A DNA stretch of 9,147 nt. It comes from Firmicutes bacterium UBA3914 (GTDB lineage Bacteria; Bacillota; Limnochordia; Darwinibacteriales; Darwinibacteriaceae). Under the pieces are notes generated by a model. That model was given only the letters and a program-made list of their open reading frames with translations. It did no database searches and was not told the DNA's origin. The stretch lies in assembly GCA_002391385.1 (NCBI GenBank), contig DGEY01000014.1, forward strand, positions 1-9,147, in the 5' to 3' direction. Position numbers and translations under genes: made by a program. How positions within the stretch are numbered: position 1 is the stretch's first letter; every line of letters begins with the position of its first letter. Below are positions 6,010 through 9,147 of this stretch, in pieces.

Positions 6010-6037
6010 TAAAGCTTTCTGGGGAATTTGCCGACAA
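6010..6037 (+). promoter_or_regulatory. sigma-D (SigD/FliA-type) promoter of the flgM operon
   Basis: TAAAGCTT begins at 6010 and GCCGACAA lies at 6030-6037, matching the flagellar sigma consensus TAAA(GTTT)-N-GCCGATA(A/T). The offset from TAAA to GCCG is 20 bases, one longer than the usual 19. The transcript would start about 6044 and give a leader of about 24 bases before the flgM ATG. Sigma-D-driven flgM is a known feedback design, since FlgM inhibits sigma-D. Confidence 0.72.
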
Positions 6038-6067
6038 ATGTAGAGAGGGGAGAAAGGGGTTTTCACC

Positions 6068-6352
6068 ATGATTATTTCCAACAAACCGGCCATCCAGCGC
6101 GTGGCGCGGATCTATGCAGAATACAAACAGGCTAAACGCCTGGAGAAAAAGGCTGGCAGCACAGCCTACAGCGACGAGGTGACCTTGTCCCAGGAGAGCC
6201 GGGAGATGCAGGCCCTCCTGCAGAAGCTCCAGTCGGCGCCTGATATTCGCCCCCGGGCAGAAGAGATCAAGGTGGCCGTGGACAGCGGCACCTACAAGGT
6301 CTCTCCGAAACAGGTGGCAGAGGCGATCATTAGGGCCCAGAAGGGACGCTGA
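6068..6352 (+). CDS. flgM: FlgM anti-sigma-D factor
   Basis: This 94-residue protein matches FlgM. The N-terminal half is polar and probably unfolded. The C-terminal half carries the sigma-binding pattern, with RAEEIKVAVDSGTYKV followed by SPKQVAEAII. It binds the flagellar sigma factor and holds it inactive until the hook is complete, when FlgM is exported. A GGGG ribosome site at 6056-6059 lies eight bases from the ATG. It is the first gene after the sigma-D promoter and is followed after five bases by flgN. Its level should rise with sigma-D activity, giving negative feedback. Confidence 0.92.
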   Translation: MIISNKPAIQRVARIYAEYKQAKRLEKKAGSTAYSDEVTLSQESREMQALLQKLQSAPDIRPRAEEIKVAVDSGTYKVSPKQVAEAIIRAQKGR

Positions 6353-6357
6353 GCAAG

Positions 6358-6816
6358 ATGACAGTCTGGGAAGAGTTCATAGCGGTGCTCGCAGAGGAAA
6401 ACGCGCTGTTGGCAGAACTGATCGCCTTGGGTAAGACCAAACAGGAGCAGATTGGCAGCGCCCCAGAGGTGGCCCGCATCGCCGAGGAAGAGCAGAGGGT
6501 TCTGGTGCAGCTGGAAGAGGTAGATCGCCGCAGAGCAGAGCTTTTCGATGTTATGGCCATGGGCAAAGGGCTGGAACAGTGGCTGCTCACCCTGGGCGAG
6601 GAACAGAGGGCCGTGGCGGAACCGCTGCTGTTTCAGCTGGCGGAGAACTTGCGAGAACTCCAGGCGCTGAACGACCTCAACCAGCAGCTCTTGGCCCAGG
6701 CCCTAAGCTATGTGCAGTTTTCCCTGAATCTGCTCACGGGCGACGAGGCGGCCCCCACCTATTCCAGGCCTAAGGGCGGTGCGCCGGGCCGATCATTTTT
6801 TGACCGGAAGGTGTAG
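6358..6816 (+). CDS. flgN: FlgN-type flagellar export chaperone
   Basis: This 152-residue, mostly helical protein is rich in Glu, Gln, Leu and Ala, with long heptad-like stretches around 1-65 and 80-125. That suits the FlgN family, whose members escort FlgK and FlgL to the export gate. The tail beyond about 125 (GDEAAPTYSRPKGGAPGRSF) is loop-like, and such tails are commonly involved in substrate or gate contact. Sequence conservation in this family is low, so the assignment leans on its position between flgM and flgK, as for yvyG in B. subtilis. The ribosome site AAGGG lies about twelve bases back within flgM, so coupling to flgM is likely. Its stop is separated from flgK by three bases. Confidence 0.85.
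   Translation: MTVWEEFIAVLAEENALLAELIALGKTKQEQIGSAPEVARIAEEEQRVLVQLEEVDRRRAELFDVMAMGKGLEQWLLTLGEEQRAVAEPLLFQLAENLRELQALNDLNQQLLAQALSYVQFSLNLLTGDEAAPTYSRPKGGAPGRSFFDRKV
6771..6795 (+). promoter_or_regulatory. possible second sigma-D-like promoter before flgK
   Basis: GCCGATCA at 6788-6795 matches the sigma-D -10 at most positions. The only upstream partner is TAAG at 6771-6774, a weak -35, and the spacing is two bases shorter than usual. It would start flgK separately, but could be chance in the flgN coding region. Confidence 0.2.
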
Positions 6817-6819
6817 GCC

Positions 6820-8304
6820 ATGAGGACAACTTTTAGCGGCATATACATTGCGCTCCGGGCTTTGCAGGCGCAGCAGACATCGTTGGATATAACTGGGCAC
6901 AATGTGGCCAATGCCAACAACCCGCATTATTCGCGCCAGGTGGCGCTGCATTCGGCTACCAGGCCGTTTCCCACGCCCGTGATGGGCTACACGCCCTCCA
7001 ACGGCCAGGTGGGCACAGGCGTGGAGATCAGCCAGATCGTGCGGATGCGGGACGCTTTCGTGGACATGCGCCTGCGCCAGCAGCTCCAAAGCCGGAATTA
7101 CTGGGCCACCTTAGAAGAAGGCCTCAGGCAGGTGGAGCTGTTCTTTAACGAGCCCAGTGAAAACAGCATACACTACGCCCTGGATCAGCTGTGGGATTCC
7201 CTCCAGGACCTAAGCAGGGACCCTGAGCTGCTGGCCGTGCGGGAAGTGGTGGTGCAGAGGGCCCAGGTCTTAGTGGAGTCCATCCATGCCACAAGGGAGC
7301 ACCTGCAGAGGCTGAGCGAAAACCTGAACGACAACATCCCCATCAAGGTGGGAGAGGTCAATGTCTTGGCCGAGAGGCTGGCTGCCCTCAACGTGCAGAT
7401 TGGTAAGGTCAGCGCCACCGGCAGTATGCCCAATGATCTGCTGGATGAGAGGGACGCCCTCCTGGAAGAGCTGTCGAAGTTGGTGGATATCGAAGTTGTT
7501 CAGGACTATGGCAATATGGTGAGTGTGACCATTGGCGGGGCGAGCTTAGTCCACCGGGGCACGGCCTATGCCCTGAGTACAAGAGAAGTCTACGATGCTT
7601 ACGGCAATTACAACAAGCGGGAGATTATCTGGCGGGATACAGGGGCCTCTGTGGTCATTGAGTCGGGGGAAATCGGTGGGATGCTGGCCCTAAGAGATCT
7701 CCTGAACGGCAGCCAAGAACTCGAGTCTCAAGGTGTCACGGGCATCATTCAGGAGCTTGATGAGTGGACTGCCCAATTTGTCCGTGAGTTCAATCGGGTT
7801 CATCGCCAGGGTTATAATTTGTACGAAACCGATGCTCCGCCTGATGAGATTAATTTCTTTGTCATCGACCACCCAGATGATTCATATGCGGCTCACAACA
7901 TTCGGGTGAATCCGGATATAGTCGCGGATCCGCGTCTGATCAAGGCTAGCAGTCTGCCGGGCGTCCCTGGTAACGGTGATATTGCACGCAAACTTGCCAG
8001 TCTACGTCTTGGGCCGCTCGATGAACCAGATGCTTCAACGGTGTTCCTGGGCGATGCCTTCAATAGCTTCATTTCCAGAATCGGTGTCAAAACCCAAGAG
8101 GCCATCCGCATGACCGAGAACCAGGTCGTTTTGGAGAACCATCTCCAAAATCTCAAGGAGTCCATCTCAGGCGTAAGCCTTGATGAAGAGATGGCCAACA
8201 TGATCCGCTTCCAGCACGCTTACAACGCCGCAGCCAGGATGATGACGGCTGTGGATGAGACTTTAGATACGATCATAAACCGCTTAGGCATAGTGGGACG
8301 CTAG
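6820..8304 (+). CDS. flgK: FlgK hook-filament junction protein (HAP1)
   Basis: This is a 494-residue structural protein of the junction between hook and filament. The N-terminal D0 segment begins MRTTFSGIYIALRALQAQQT and carries the conserved ITGHNVANANNPHYSRQ element (about 25-41). The C-terminal D0 segment begins near 450 with SGVSLDEEMANMIRFQHAYN and ends TLDTIINRLGIVGR. Both are the usual FlgK/FlgE signatures that form the coiled-coil core. Length fits the B. subtilis protein (about 507). FlgK is exported with the FlgN chaperone. A GGAAGG ribosome site (6806-6811) lies eight bases before the ATG and overlaps the flgN end. Part of the surface domain around 7800-7920 is markedly less GC-rich than the N-terminal part (by hand 54 of 120 bases against 40 of 60), so this variable domain may have a separate history. 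Confidence 0.94.
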   Translation: MRTTFSGIYIALRALQAQQTSLDITGHNVANANNPHYSRQVALHSATRPFPTPVMGYTPSNGQVGTGVEISQIVRMRDAFVDMRLRQQLQSRNYWATLEEGLRQVELFFNEPSENSIHYALDQLWDSLQDLSRDPELLAVREVVVQRAQVLVESIHATREHLQRLSENLNDNIPIKVGEVNVLAERLAALNVQIGKVSATGSMPNDLLDERDALLEELSKLVDIEVVQDYGNMVSVTIGGASLVHRGTAYALSTREVYDAYGNYNKREIIWRDTGASVVIESGEIGGMLALRDLLNGSQELESQGVTGIIQELDEWTAQFVREFNRVHRQGYNLYETDAPPDEINFFVIDHPDDSYAAHNIRVNPDIVADPRLIKASSLPGVPGNGDIARKLASLRLGPLDEPDASTVFLGDAFNSFISRIGVKTQEAIRMTENQVVLENHLQNLKESISGVSLDEEMANMIRFQHAYNAAARMMTAVDETLDTIINRLGIVGR

Positions 8305-8317
8305 GAGGCATCCGCTT

Positions 8318-9147
8318 ATGCGTGTTACTAACCGAATGATGAACAACACCCTGCTGCTGAACTTGAATCGCGGTCTTGCCCGTTTGGAGCGTATCAACAA
8401 TCAGCTGGGTACTAAAAAGAAAATCAACCGGCCGTCGGATGACCCGGTAAAGACCGGTGTGATCCTGCGTACAAGTACGTCCATCAGGGAGACGGAGCAG
8501 TACATCCGCAACCTCGATGCCGCCGTTTCCTGGCTGGATGCCGCGGATGTGATTCTCCAGGATGTGGTCAGCGTGATCCACAGGGCCAAGGAGCTGGCTG
8601 TAGCGGGGGCTTCCACTCATCTTGACGAGACAGCCAGACAGGCTTTGGCCGATGAAATCGCCCAGCTCCATGATAACCTATTACAGCTGGCCAACTCCAC
8701 CCACGGAGGACGCTATCTCTTTGCTGGCCAACATACCGATAAGAAACCCTTTTCGGGTGGCGGGGTTACAGGTGATCGGATCAATGATGTGACCTTTTTG
8801 ATGAGTCTCACGGGCGATGAGACGAAAATCGAGTTTGAGATAGCTCCCGGCATCACCATAGATGTCAACGTCATCAGCTACAATCCAGATGATAATCCGC
8901 AAGAGGGTCTCTTTATGCCCATCTTCAACGCACTGCAGGAGCTCTATGGGGAGCTGGTGGACGATACAGGCGATCCCGACATACCCCTGCAGGACCTGGA
9001 TAACTCCCTGGACAATGTGCTGCGCAAGATATCTGAACTGGGCGGCAAGCAGAACAGGGTAGAACTGGCCCGGGAGTGGATGCTGGACCTCCAACTTAGC
9101 CTGACCAGGATCCTTTCGGAAGAGCAGGATCTGGACTATTCCTGTCT
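8318..9147 (+). CDS. flgL: FlgL hook-filament junction protein (HAP3), partial 3' end
   Basis: This frame runs to the window end without a stop and encodes 276 complete codons. FlgL is usually about 300 residues, so about 20 residues are probably missing. The N-terminus RVTNRMMNNTLLLNLNRGLA and the motif RPSDDPV (about 38-44) are typical of flagellin-type junction proteins. The helical segment around 67-130 ends with STHGGRYLFAGQ, characteristic of FlgL. The C-terminal helix includes ELGGKQNRVELARE and the region leading to SLTRILSEEQDLDYS. An AGGAGG site (8303-8308) lies nine bases before the ATG. It is cotranscribed with flgK (13-base gap). The product caps the hook and starts the filament. 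Confidence 0.92.
   Translation, partial: MRVTNRMMNNTLLLNLNRGLARLERINNQLGTKKKINRPSDDPVKTGVILRTSTSIRETEQYIRNLDAAVSWLDAADVILQDVVSVIHRAKELAVAGASTHLDETARQALADEIAQLHDNLLQLANSTHGGRYLFAGQHTDKKPFSGGGVTGDRINDVTFLMSLTGDETKIEFEIAPGITIDVNVISYNPDDNPQEGLFMPIFNALQELYGELVDDTGDPDIPLQDLDNSLDNVLRKISELGGKQNRVELAREWMLDLQLSLTRILSEEQDLDYSC

Overview
The window is a motility and competence locus of a GC-rich Firmicute, probably a spore-forming Clostridia-like or other thermophile-type lineage. Support for this is the gene order, the strong Bacillus-type ribosome binding sites (AAGGAGG, AGGGGAGG), the sigma-A-like and sigma-D-like promoters, and the products themselves. The order closely follows the Bacillus subtilis block degS-degU-(degV)-comFA-(comFB)-comFC-yvyF-flgM-flgN-flgK-flgL. 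I cannot name the genus from sequence alone.

Region 1 (1-2012) holds a cytosolic DegS-type histidine kinase and its DegU-type response regulator, which overlap by 4 bases and so form one translationally coupled unit. Region 2 (2003-2977) holds a leftward HD-domain metal-dependent phosphohydrolase that overlaps the end of degU by 10 bases, with its own promoter. Next to it is an intergenic stretch with a perfect 13-bp hairpin whose loop is made of C-tracts. Region 3 (2978-3303) holds a 72-residue stand-alone LuxR/GerE-type DNA-binding domain, followed by a possible 23-codon micro-ORF and a small GC hairpin. Region 4 (3304-5629) has comFA and comFC, the DNA-uptake helicase and its phosphoribosyltransferase-fold partner, with overlapping ends. 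Region 5 (5613-9147) has a YvyF-family flagellar-operon protein, FlgM (anti-sigma-D), FlgN (export chaperone), FlgK and FlgL (hook-filament junction proteins). FlgL is cut by the window end. A good sigma-D promoter lies in front of flgM.

Taken together, DegS/DegU is a switch that in Bacillus controls motility, competence and exoenzymes. ComFA and ComFC drive DNA import. The FlgM-FlgN-FlgK-FlgL module builds the hook-filament junction and times late flagellar gene expression. In this arrangement degV and comFB of the Bacillus locus are not seen. An inverted HD phosphohydrolase gene and a small LuxR-type regulator occupy the space after degU.

I find no CRISPR array, transposase, tRNA, rRNA or phage genes. 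Most of the window is a conserved locus. The parts that deserve a second look are the HD/LuxR insertion, the C-tract hairpin, the convergent overlap with degU and the unusual ComFA.
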